Shown one piece after another: positions 24,006 to 31,005 of a DNA stretch of 64,000 bases (position 1 is the stretch's first letter; every line of letters starts with the position of its first letter). Position numbers and translations under genes: made by a program. Source of the stretch: Candidatus Kutchimonas denitrificans (GTDB lineage Bacteria > Gemmatimonadota > Gemmatimonadetes > Palauibacterales > KS3-K002); contig JAACAK010000049.1 in the NCBI GenBank assembly GCA_011774835.1, forward strand, positions 79,653-143,652, written 5' to 3'. Below the pieces are notes generated by a model. It was given only the letters and a program-made list of their open reading frames with translations, searched no databases and had not been told where the DNA came from.

Positions 24006-25076
24006 ATGAAGAAGATAGCGATCAATACCGGCGGAGGTGACGCGCAGGGACTGAACGCCGTAATCCGCGCGGCGACTCTATCGGCGATCAATCGCGGTTG
24101 GGAGGTGTACGGGATACGCCGCGCCTATCAGGGATTGCTCGAGGAGGGCGGCATCATGCCGCTGACCCAGGACACGGTCCGCGGCATCACCCACGTGGGC
24201 GGGACCATTCTGGGCACGACCAACCGGGGCAACCCGTTCGCGATGCCGGTAACGCTGCCGGACGGCACGACGAAAACGGTCGATCGGTCCGCCGATGTCA
24301 TCACCGCGTTCGAGGAGCACGGGTTCGATGCGCTGATCGCCATCGGTGGCGATGGCAGCCTGACCATCGCCCGCGACCTGGCCAAGCAGGGCCTGCCCGT
24401 GGTCGGTGTGCCGAAGACGATCGACAACGACATCGAGGGCACCACGCTGACCTTCGGCTTCCTCACCGCCGTCGACATCGCCACCGATGCCATCGACCGG
24501 CTCCACTCGACGGCTCAGGCGCACGAGCGCGTCATGGTCGTCGAGGTGATGGGGCGGCACGCGGGCTGGATCGCGCTGTTCGCCGGCGTCGCCGGCACGG
24601 CCGACGTGATCCTGATCCCCGAGATCCCGTATCGGGTCGACAAGGTGTGCCAGAAGGTGATGGAACGTGAGGAGCGCGGCCGGCGCTTCGCCATCATCGT
24701 GGTGGCGGAAGGCGCCTACCCGGTCGGCGGCGAGCCATCGTTCACCGATCCCGAAGCACAGCGCCTCGGCGGCGTGGGCGAGGTGCTCGCCCGCCAGATC
24801 GGCGGCGCGACCGGCAAGGAAACCCGGGCCCTCGCCCTGCGCCACCTACAGCGCGGTGGCAGCCCCAACTCGTACGACCGGCTCATCGCGCTCCGCTTCG
24901 GCGCCGCCGCCGTTCGCTGCGTCGAACAGGGCGAGTTCGGCTGCATGATCGCACTCGATCCGCCCGACGTCGCCTCCATCCCCCTGGAGGAGGCGGTGGC
25001 GCGTCAGAAGCTGGTCCCCATCGATGGCGACGTTGTGGCAACCGCGAGAGACCTCGGGGTCAGCTTCGGCGATTGA
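24006..25076 (+). CDS. pfkA: 6-phosphofructokinase, group III-like, predicted ATP-dependent
   Basis: 356 residues. Glycolytic phosphorylation of fructose 6-phosphate. N-terminal GGGDAQGLNAVIRA replaces the usual GGDAPGMN; GTTNRGNPF and the catalytic Asp140 in PKTIDND follow. At the donor-specificity sites Gly117 (GGDGS, equivalent to E. coli Gly104) favours ATP, while Lys137 (PKTIDND) is the residue seen in PPi enzymes and in ATP-using group III enzymes of actinobacteria. The Gly-plus-Lys pair therefore suggests an ATP-dependent group III enzyme, though PPi use cannot be excluded. A GAGG-containing leader precedes ATG 24006. It is flanked by minus-strand genes on both sides. Confidence 0.9.
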   Translation: MKKIAINTGGGDAQGLNAVIRAATLSAINRGWEVYGIRRAYQGLLEEGGIMPLTQDTVRGITHVGGTILGTTNRGNPFAMPVTLPDGTTKTVDRSADVITAFEEHGFDALIAIGGDGSLTIARDLAKQGLPVVGVPKTIDNDIEGTTLTFGFLTAVDIATDAIDRLHSTAQAHERVMVVEVMGRHAGWIALFAGVAGTADVILIPEIPYRVDKVCQKVMEREERGRRFAIIVVAEGAYPVGGEPSFTDPEAQRLGGVGEVLARQIGGATGKETRALALRHLQRGGSPNSYDRLIALRFGAAAVRCVEQGEFGCMIALDPPDVASIPLEEAVARQKLVPIDGDVVATARDLGVSFGD

Positions 25077-25170
25077 TGGGAATCCCGAATCACGCCCCCG
25101 ATCAGGGCGACGAGCGCGCCGGCGGCGAAAGTCATCCTTGTCGTGGCCACTACCTGCGCCGGGATGGGCG

Positions 25171-25491
25171 TCACTCGGGCTCGACCGCCACGGCCGTCCC
25201 GAAAACCAGAATCTCCGCCGCGCTTCCCATCACATAGGAGGTCGAAAAGCGAACGTCGACGATGGCGTTGGCACCCAGCTCGGCGGCGTGGGCGATCATG
25301 CGGTCGATCGCCTGCTCGCGCGACTCGGCCATCATCTTGGTGTACTCCTCGATCTCGCCGCCGACCAGGTTCTTCAGCCCGGCCAGGATGTCCTTGCCGA
25401 GGTGGCGCGCGCGGATCGTGTTGCCCCGCACGAGACCGAGCGTCTCGACGATTCGGTAACCCACGATCTGCGACGAGGGCGTGATGATCAT
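25171..25491 (-). CDS. YbjQ/UPF0145-family protein
   Basis: 106 residues with the conserved architecture of the YbjQ (DUF74) family: an N-terminal ITPSSQIVGYRIVETLGLVRGNTIRARH strand pair, the GGEIEEYTKMMAESREQAIDRMIAHAAELGANAIVDVRF helix region and a C-terminal EILVFGTAVAVE strand. Members form pentameric, putatively heavy-metal-binding proteins. Its start overlaps the anti-sigma gene stop (ATGA), making it the third gene of the ECF operon, an unusual partner that may be an output or a sensor. Confidence 0.88.
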   Translation of the reverse strand: MIITPSSQIVGYRIVETLGLVRGNTIRARHLGKDILAGLKNLVGGEIEEYTKMMAESREQAIDRMIAHAAELGANAIVDVRFSTSYVMGSAAEILVFGTAVAVEPE

Positions 25492-25952
25492 CGCTCCACA
25501 TCCTTATACCGTTGTTTGGGACCCAGAAACAGCTTCTCGCGCACCACCGATACCAGCAGAATCACCGCTCCAAAACTCACGGCCAACACCGCGGTCTTGA
25601 CGAACCACGGCATCGTCGCGTCGGCCAGCAACGTCTCTACGCCACGCCAGGCACCGTACGCCAGCAGGATAATCGCTCCGATCGACACGAACACCCAGCC
25701 GAGTCCGCGCTCCACGCGGCTGTAGACGGACGCCCAGTAGTCGTCCCACATCTCCTCGGGTGCAGGCTTGAGCGCCATCGAGTCCGTCACCTCCTTGAGT
25801 CTCTTGAACCGTTTGCGTTCCTTCGCGAGCTCCGGGTCAGCGGCGACCAGTCGTTCGAGCTCCTCTCGCTCGGATTCGGTCAGCTCCCCGTCGAGCTCCG
25901 CCATCAGCAGGCGGCGGCCACGAGAGTCCGGGGCCCGTGCTTCGCTATTCAC
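25488..25952 (-). CDS. Membrane-bound anti-sigma factor-like protein
   Basis: 154 residues starting at GTG 25952, overlapping the ECF sigma stop (GTGA). The cytoplasmic N-terminus (RRLLMAELDGELTESEREELERLVAADPELAKERKRFKRLKEV) is helical and resembles an anti-sigma domain but lacks the HxxxCxxC zinc motif of ZAS proteins. Two transmembrane segments follow (LGWVFVSIGAIILLAYGAW, FVKTAVLAVSFGAVILLVSVV). Position directly after the sigma gene supports the anti-sigma role. It would hold the ECF factor at the membrane until a signal releases it. Confidence 0.78.
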   Translation of the reverse strand: MNSEARAPDSRGRRLLMAELDGELTESEREELERLVAADPELAKERKRFKRLKEVTDSMALKPAPEEMWDDYWASVYSRVERGLGWVFVSIGAIILLAYGAWRGVETLLADATMPWFVKTAVLAVSFGAVILLVSVVREKLFLGPKQRYKDVER

Positions 25953-26527
25953 AGCACATCCTCCAGTTGCTCGGCAAGGTTCCGGCGAGCCGAGTAAAGA
26001 CGCGACATGACCGTTCCGATCGGGATCGACAGCAGCTCGGCGATCTCCTTGTAGCGGAGCCCCTGAAACTCCCTGAGGACCAGCACCTCACGTTCCCTCT
26101 CCGAAAGCTCATCGATCGCCGTCTCGAGACGGGCTCGCAGTTCCGCCCGCTCCGCCTCGCGGGCAGGATCCCTCGCGGTGGCCCTAGCCTCATCCGCCAG
26201 CCAGGGGGTCGCCTCTTCCATCCGGCGACGACGGGTCCGACGGTCCCGAAGGTGATTGAAGCACAATCGCCGCACGATCTGGTAAAGCCAGGGGTAGAAC
26301 GGCCGCTCGGGATCGAGCGACGCGTGAGCTCGATAGGCTCGCGCGAAGGCGTCCTGCGAGAGGTCCAGGGCATCGTCGTGGGCGCCCACCAGCCCCAGAG
26401 CCACGTAATAGGCGCGCCGCATATAGATCGTCACCAGGGTGCCGAACGCCGTTCGATCCCCCTCCCGGGCCCGGGCGACCAGCTCACGCTCTTCCCCGGC
26501 CCTGTCTGCCTCCAACGCTGTGTCCAC
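25949..26527 (-). CDS. RNA polymerase ECF sigma factor
   Basis: 192 residues starting at GTG 26527. Region 2 contains MRRAYYVALGLVGAHDDALDLSQDAFARAYR and PFYPWLYQIVRRLCFNHLRDRRTRRRR, typical of sigma-70 r2.1-2.4. Region 4 is ELSEREREVLVLREFQGLRYKEIAELLSIPIGTVMSRLYSARRNLAEQL, a helix-turn-helix with the GTVMSRLY signature. It heads an operon with an anti-sigma gene and YbjQ. About 45 bases upstream a GTAACC element is visible on the same strand, which could be part of an autoregulated ECF promoter; a matching -10 element is not clear. Confidence 0.92.
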   Translation of the reverse strand: MDTALEADRAGEERELVARAREGDRTAFGTLVTIYMRRAYYVALGLVGAHDDALDLSQDAFARAYRAHASLDPERPFYPWLYQIVRRLCFNHLRDRRTRRRRMEEATPWLADEARATARDPAREAERAELRARLETAIDELSEREREVLVLREFQGLRYKEIAELLSIPIGTVMSRLYSARRNLAEQLEDVL

Positions 26528-26628
26528 GGACGGCCTCCGTTTCGCCGGTCCTCGACCAGGTTACACCTCGGCGGCCGGTTTTATTCACCGGTCCGACCGC
26601 TAGCAGTTTGGGCCGCCGGCGGCCTGGA

Positions 26629-26675
26629 GGGTAGGGGTGGGGGTCGGCAGTTGGGAGTAGGGAGTGGGGAGTGGG
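26629..26675 (+). other. G-rich run with G-quadruplex potential
   Basis: Four G-tracts at 26653-26655, 26660-26662, 26666-26669 and 26673-26675 are separated by 3-4 base loops (AGTA, AGT, AGT), meeting the usual G3+N1-7 rule. More G-runs precede it. It lies about 130 bases upstream of the ECF sigma start codon, on the strand opposite to that gene. Confidence 0.4.
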
Positions 26676-26687
26676 CTTATCGTGAGA

Positions 26688-26717
26688 GAGCCCGGAGGCA
26701 GATCTCCCTCCGGGCTC
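26688..26717. other. Perfect 11-base-pair hairpin in an intergenic region
   Basis: Arms GAGCCCGGAGG (26688-26698) and CCTCCGGGCTC (26707-26717) enclose an 8-base loop. No U-tract follows on either strand, so it is not a standard intrinsic terminator. It lies next to the G-rich run. Confidence 0.5.
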
Positions 26718-27333
26718 GGGCAGCGGCGTCGCCTGGGCCTTCGGCGACCCGCGTACCGGCGGGTCAGCTCGTCAACGACGCGGCTTCGCGCCGCTCGCTT
26801 TGATGCGGTGCATCACCACGGCGACAGCAGCGGGAGGTCGGAGATTTCACCGCCGCCGCGAACTCGAGGCTCGAGACCGTGACGGCGGCGCCACGACCCG
26901 ACGCCGTCATCCTTCCCGTTGTCGCGCCGCCGCCGCCAAACGGACCAGCGTATCCTGTGCCTCAAAAGCGCCGGCGGCGATTCCATGCTGAGGTAGACGT
27001 AACTCGGCTCGTCGAACCCGACCTCCTCATGTTCGCGCGTTTCACCATCCATCGCTCGTTCCCTTTTCGCAGACGCGACTACCCGGCGTCCCCCACCCCA
27101 CCAGCGAGGTGAGGCGAAGCAGACAGGGATTCCTGTGCCTCGAGAGTGGACCTTCCGTGGGCGAGTAGAGGCAACTCGTGTGCCGCGAACGGCCGTAGCG
27201 GCGCTATCTGAATCTCGTCCAACGGCTTGCGAAATCGGATGGCGGGACCACCGCTGCTTCCATCGGTCATTCTGCCCGGGAATTCGGCGCAAGCTTTTGC
27301 AGGAGAGGGAAAACTTGTTTTCAGGTGGGGCGC

Positions 27334-28095
27334 CTACTCGTCGACTTCGATCCCCTCGCGAGCCAGGAAGTGGCGGACCTCGTAGGCGATCGCCTTGAGC
27401 AGTTCCACCTCGCGCCCATCGAGATCGGCCCGACCGGCGACGCTGCGCAACGTTCGGAGGACCGCGGTCGTTCGATGTGCCTTGAAGAAATCGATCGCGT
27501 GCAGCGACTTCTCCACCTGCTCGAACAGCTCCTCGAGCTCCATCCGAGTGGCCCGTTGTGAGTCGTGGCGCGGTGCCTTGAACGGATCGGCCACTTCGGC
27601 GGCCACGGCGATCTCGTATGCGACGACGAGCACGGCCTGAGCCAGGTTGAGGCTCGCGTGGTCGGGATCCGTCGGGATGACCACGACCCGATCGCAGAGG
27701 TCGAGCTCCTCGTTGCTCAGCCCCCGATCCTCGCGTCCGAAGACCAGGGCCACCTCCTGACCGGTGCACGCCTTCGCCAGCACTTCGGCCGCCTGCTCCC
27801 GCGGCCGCCGGTAGGCGCGCCGCACGGTCCGACCGCGGGCGCTCGTCCCCACCACCAGCTGGCTGTCAGCGACGGCCTCGGCCAGGCTGTCGAAGAGCCT
27901 GGCCGACCCGATGATGTCCATCCCCGTGTGCGCGATCCCTTCGATCCGGTAAGTGTCGAAATCGTCAGGGTCGATTAGGTACAGCCGGCTCAGTCCCATA
28001 TTCTTCATCGCCCGCACAACGGCGCCGATGTTCACGGGATCCTTGGGCCGATTGAGGACGAGGACGATGCGTCCCAACTCTTGCGGCGGAGCCAT
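27334..28095 (-). CDS. trmJ: TrmJ-like SPOUT tRNA/rRNA methyltransferase
   Basis: 253 residues from ATG 28095. The SpoU/TrmJ N-terminus ELGRIVLVLNRPKDPVNIGAVVRAMKNMGLSRLYLIDP contains the N-x-G-A-x-x-R-A-M motif; VALVFGREDRGLSNEEL is motif 2 and VIPTDPDHASLNLAQAVLVVAYE is motif 3 with the knotted SAM site. The C-terminal extension of about 80 residues is as in TrmJ, which 2-prime-O-methylates nucleotide 32 in tRNA. A longer frame upstream overlaps the yggX-like gene on the other strand and is rejected. It is divergent from the yggX-like gene with 66 bases between them. Confidence 0.87.
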   Translation of the reverse strand: MAPPQELGRIVLVLNRPKDPVNIGAVVRAMKNMGLSRLYLIDPDDFDTYRIEGIAHTGMDIIGSARLFDSLAEAVADSQLVVGTSARGRTVRRAYRRPREQAAEVLAKACTGQEVALVFGREDRGLSNEELDLCDRVVVIPTDPDHASLNLAQAVLVVAYEIAVAAEVADPFKAPRHDSQRATRMELEELFEQVEKSLHAIDFFKAHRTTAVLRTLRSVAGRADLDGREVELLKAIAYEVRHFLAREGIEVDE

Positions 28096-28161
28096 GGCGT
28101 GATTATACGGCAAGGCCCGGCTCAGGAGTAGCAGCTCGACCAGAGGAAGGGATCGATTACC

Positions 28162-28446
28162 GTGACTGAGACCAGCAACAACATAGAGTGCTCCCGCTGC
28201 GGCCAGAACCGGGCCCAGCTCGACGGGCCGCCTTTCCGCGATGAGCTCGGCGAGCGCGTACACGAGAACATATGCCAGGTCTGCTGGGACGAATGGCTTC
28301 AGCGCCAGATGCAGCTGATCAACCACTACGCGCTCGACGTGAGAACACCCGAGGCCCGGGAGTTCCTGAGGCGCAACGTCCAGGCCTTTCTGTTCGGCGA
28401 GGGGCCCGGCGACGAGATCGACACCAGCATGGAAGGCAAGCTTTAG
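28162..28446 (+). CDS. YggX-like Fe(2+)-trafficking protein with an added zinc-ribbon Cys set
   Basis: 94 residues starting at GTG 28162 with GAGGAAGG upstream. The YggX core is visible: LDGPPFRDELGERVHENICQ, WDEWLQRQMQLINHYALDVRTPEAREFLRRNVQAFLFG. YggX protects Fe-S clusters from oxidants. Classical YggX has one N-terminal Cys; here there are four in two CxxC pairs (Cys10, Cys13, Cys38, Cys41), which could bind zinc or iron as a ribbon. The classical segment near ENISKQAW is here ENICQVCW. No MutY or adjacent partner is present. Confidence 0.8.
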   Translation: MTETSNNIECSRCGQNRAQLDGPPFRDELGERVHENICQVCWDEWLQRQMQLINHYALDVRTPEAREFLRRNVQAFLFGEGPGDEIDTSMEGKL

Positions 28447-28502
28447 GTCGGTGTACTGTTTGCGGTGAGGCGGTGTGCGGTGCGGGGTGATCGGTGCGCC
28501 GG

Positions 28503-29303
28503 TCACTGAGCGACGGGTCGGTAGAGGGGGTGGCCGAAGCGTTCGACGCCGTAGTCGGTGATGACCGCCTCACCGTCGTCCGAGGTCAGCCACTTCGCGA
28601 AGGCCAGAGCCCCCTCGGGAGCCCGGGCGTCGGCGACCACGATCACGCTGTAGACGTTTCGCAGGCGCGGATCGCCCTCCACCAGGAGGTCGAGCTCCAG
28701 CGTGCTGGCCAGGGCCGTGAACGTGGCCCGATCGGCGATGGTGTAAGCGCCTCGATCGGAGGCCGCCCGGAGTACAGCGCCCATCCCCTGCCCCATCTCG
28801 CGATAACCGCTGCCGGGGTCCCGACCGCCGCGGAGCTCCAGCTCTTTTCGGTGCGTGCCCGACTCGTCTCCTCGAGACAGAAAGAGCTCGCCAGAGTCGG
28901 CGATGCGACTCAGCGCCTCGGCGGCATCGGTCATCCCGCGGATGCCGGCAGGGTCCGATTCGCGACCGACGATGACGAAGTCGTTTTCCATCACCGGCCG
29001 GCGCTCCAATCCGTGGCCCGCCTCCATGAATTCTCGCTCGGCTCGCGGCGCGTGGGCCAGCAGAACGTCCAGGTCGCCGCGCCGACCCAATGACAGCAGC
29101 TCGCCGCTGCCGGCCGCCACGAACCGCACGCGCCACTCCGGATGCGCGCGGCCAAACGCCGGGATCAGGACGTCGATCAGACCCGAGTCCTGCAGCGTGG
29201 TCGGCACCCCGACGACGATCGTTCGGAGGGCATCGCCCCGGCACCCCGCCGTCGCCAGGCCGCAGAGCAGTGTGATGAGAGTCCGAACTGTCGCGCGCAT
29301 CAT
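28503..29303 (-). CDS. tupA: TupA-like tungstate/molybdate-binding lipoprotein, orphan
   Basis: 266 residues from ATG 29303. A lipobox (LATAGC) predicts a lipid-anchored periplasmic binding protein. The core matches TupA: VGVPTTLQDSGLIDVLIPAFGRAHP, VAAGSGELLSLGRRGDLDVLLAHAPRAEREFM, VMENDFVIVGRESDP, SRGDESGTHRKELELR, GAYTIADRATFTAL. TupA binds tungstate, and related proteins bind molybdate. No permease (TupB) or ATPase (TupC) is beside it, so transport would need genes elsewhere. It is the only oxyanion transport gene in a window with two bis-MGD enzymes (4063-7491, 46429-49230). Confidence 0.85.
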   Translation of the reverse strand: MMRATVRTLITLLCGLATAGCRGDALRTIVVGVPTTLQDSGLIDVLIPAFGRAHPEWRVRFVAAGSGELLSLGRRGDLDVLLAHAPRAEREFMEAGHGLERRPVMENDFVIVGRESDPAGIRGMTDAAEALSRIADSGELFLSRGDESGTHRKELELRGGRDPGSGYREMGQGMGAVLRAASDRGAYTIADRATFTALASTLELDLLVEGDPRLRNVYSVIVVADARAPEGALAFAKWLTSDDGEAVITDYGVERFGHPLYRPVAQ

Positions 29304-29466
29304 TTGTGAATGATGAGCAACGGCTCTACACCGCCGCCTGTTTCCCGGCTCCCCTTTCGGTTCACGGATCGGCTTTCCAATATGGAGCCACCTCACGAAA
29401 GGCCGAAACAGTGAACGCCAAGACCATCTGGATCCCGGGCTGATTCAACCGAGCGGAGGTCGTCCG

Positions 29467-29883
29467 ATGGAATTCCGTCGAGCCTTTTCCGGCGCGCCCT
29501 GGGAGTCGCGCGTCGGCTACTGCCGCGCCGTTCGCGCGGGCCCTCACATCTACGTCACCGGCACGGCCGCCGCGGCGGATGACGGCGGCGTTCACGCCCC
29601 CGGCGACGGCTACGCTCAGGCGAAACGCTGCTTCCAGATCATCGAGCGAGCCCTCGGAGAGCTGGGCGCCGAGCTGGCCGATGTCGTGCGGACCCGGATG
29701 TTCGTCACCGATATCGGCCGCTGGGAGGAGTTCGGCCGCGCCCACCGCGAGTTCTTCGGCGACCACCCGCCAGCCACGAGCATGGTCGAGATCCAGAGAT
29801 TGATCGACCCCGCGATGTTGATCGAGATCGAGGCGGACGCCGTCTGCCGCAGCGGCGACGAGGCATCCGGAAACAAGGGCTAG
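29467..29883 (+). CDS. RidA (YjgF/UK114) family protein
   Basis: 138 residues. Core family segments: VRAGPHIYVTGTAA near the N-terminus, AQAKRCFQIIERALGELGAELADVVRTRMFVTDI with the functional Arg, and PATSMVEIQRLIDPAMLIEIEADAV with the C-terminal Glu. RidA deaminates reactive enamine/imine intermediates formed by PLP enzymes such as threonine dehydratase. ATG 29467 follows GGAGGT. It is an isolated plus-strand gene. The N-terminal about 15 residues differ from most members and may place it in an Rid subfamily that does not act as a general imine deaminase. Confidence 0.88.
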   Translation: MEFRRAFSGAPWESRVGYCRAVRAGPHIYVTGTAAAADDGGVHAPGDGYAQAKRCFQIIERALGELGAELADVVRTRMFVTDIGRWEEFGRAHREFFGDHPPATSMVEIQRLIDPAMLIEIEADAVCRSGDEASGNKG

Positions 29884-29905
29884 ACCGGGCGTCCAGCGCC
29901 GGCGG

Positions 29906-30748
29906 CTACATATCGCCGAGTTGCCCTTTCAGGAACGCGACCGCGCGGGGCCACGCGTTCTGTGCGGCGTTCAGGTTCGCGCCGTCGCGGCCGTCCTGCC
30001 GTCGCAGAAAGCCGTGACCCGCGCCGTCGTAGATCTCGTACTCGTAGAACTTGCCCAGACGCGCCATCTCCTCCTCGGCCGGCCCGATCGTCGCGTTGAC
30101 CCGGGCGTCGTCACCGCCGTAAAGGCCGAGTACCGGCGCCTCGATGTCGGCCAGCGCCTCGGCGTCGGGAGCGGTGCCGTAGTAGACCACCGCGGCGTCG
30201 AGCTCCGGCTGCGCCGTGGCGTACATGAAGCTAACCGAGCCACCCCAGCAGAAGCCGATCGAGGCGAAGCTCGACGTCGCCGCCGGCAGCGAGGTGGCGT
30301 AGCGCACCGCACCGTTCAGTCTCCGCACGATCTCGCCGCGATCCAGCTCCCGAATCGCGCGCCGCACCTCACCCGACTCGAACGACTCGGTACCGCCGCC
30401 GCCCGGGCCCTTACCGCTCAACAGGTCGGGCGCGACGGCGATGAACCCTTCCGCGGCCAGCTGGTCCGCCACGCCCCGCACCCAATCGGTCAGCCCGAAG
30501 ATCTCGTGGATCACGACGACGACCGGCGCCGGATCGCTCCGCTCAGGGTAGACGACCCAGGCCAGCACCGAGTCGCCCGACCCGGCGTCGTACTGGACCC
30601 ATTCGCCGTGGCGCGGCGACGACTCGAGTCGTGCCTCGACGGCCTCGGCGTCCGCCGGCAATTCCTGAGCGCTGGCCGAAGCCGCGGGCGTGACGGCCAG
30701 CGCCAGCACCGAAACGGCCCGGACACTCCATGAAGCTGCTGTTCGCAC
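29906..30748 (-). CDS. Exported dienelactone hydrolase-family protein
   Basis: 280 residues from GTG 30748, chosen because AGGAGG lies 6 bases upstream; an in-frame ATG at 30799 lacks a ribosome binding site. A signal peptide (AVSVLALAVTPAASASAQ) exports it. The alpha/beta-hydrolase core: VVVVIHEIFGLTDWVRGVADQLAAEGF, the nucleophile in SIGFCWGGSVSF (Cys, as in dienelactone hydrolase), Asp in GLYGGDDARVNA and His in YDGAGHGFL. It could open lactones or cleave esters in the periplasm. It is convergent with RidA. Confidence 0.85.
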   Translation of the reverse strand: MRTAASWSVRAVSVLALAVTPAASASAQELPADAEAVEARLESSPRHGEWVQYDAGSGDSVLAWVVYPERSDPAPVVVVIHEIFGLTDWVRGVADQLAAEGFIAVAPDLLSGKGPGGGGTESFESGEVRRAIRELDRGEIVRRLNGAVRYATSLPAATSSFASIGFCWGGSVSFMYATAQPELDAAVVYYGTAPDAEALADIEAPVLGLYGGDDARVNATIGPAEEEMARLGKFYEYEIYDGAGHGFLRRQDGRDGANLNAAQNAWPRAVAFLKGQLGDM

Positions 30749-31005
30749 GATCGCCTCCTGGTCAGCGGTTAGGGCTGAGCTGAGATCGAATTCTCCCAAA
30801 GCCTCGTCATGGAAAGTCCGAAGATGCGCCGGACCGTCCGCGACTTCAAGTTGGCGGCCTCAGAGGCTGGCGCAGCCGCGTCGGGTTAGATAGAATCGCG
30901 TGGCGTCCACCGTTCAGAATATCCCCAACCATGCCCGCTTGCAGGGATCATCGGCGCGCCCGACCGGCGATCCTTTCGGACGTAACATCGACGAGGAGTC
31001 CGCAG

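Larger units (their letters stand above)
26528..27333. other. 806-base intergenic region without a convincing gene
   Basis: Beyond the sigma-gene leader, the G-rich run and the hairpin listed separately, I see no supported gene. A minus-strand frame beginning near 27054 (MDGETREHEEVGFDEPSYVYLSM) has protein-like composition for about 25 codons, then turns into an Arg-rich, shadow-like tail; a second frame on the same strand continues with FEAQDTLVRLAAAARQREG before a stop. This could be a small frameshifted remnant, but the evidence is too weak to call it. Confidence 0.35.

Noticed and set aside
26813-27769. 318-codon minus-strand open frame across the gap and TrmJ
   Set aside because: It reads TrmJ out of frame and is Arg/Gly-rich; only a short stretch near 27000 looks protein-like and is listed as a weak remnant.
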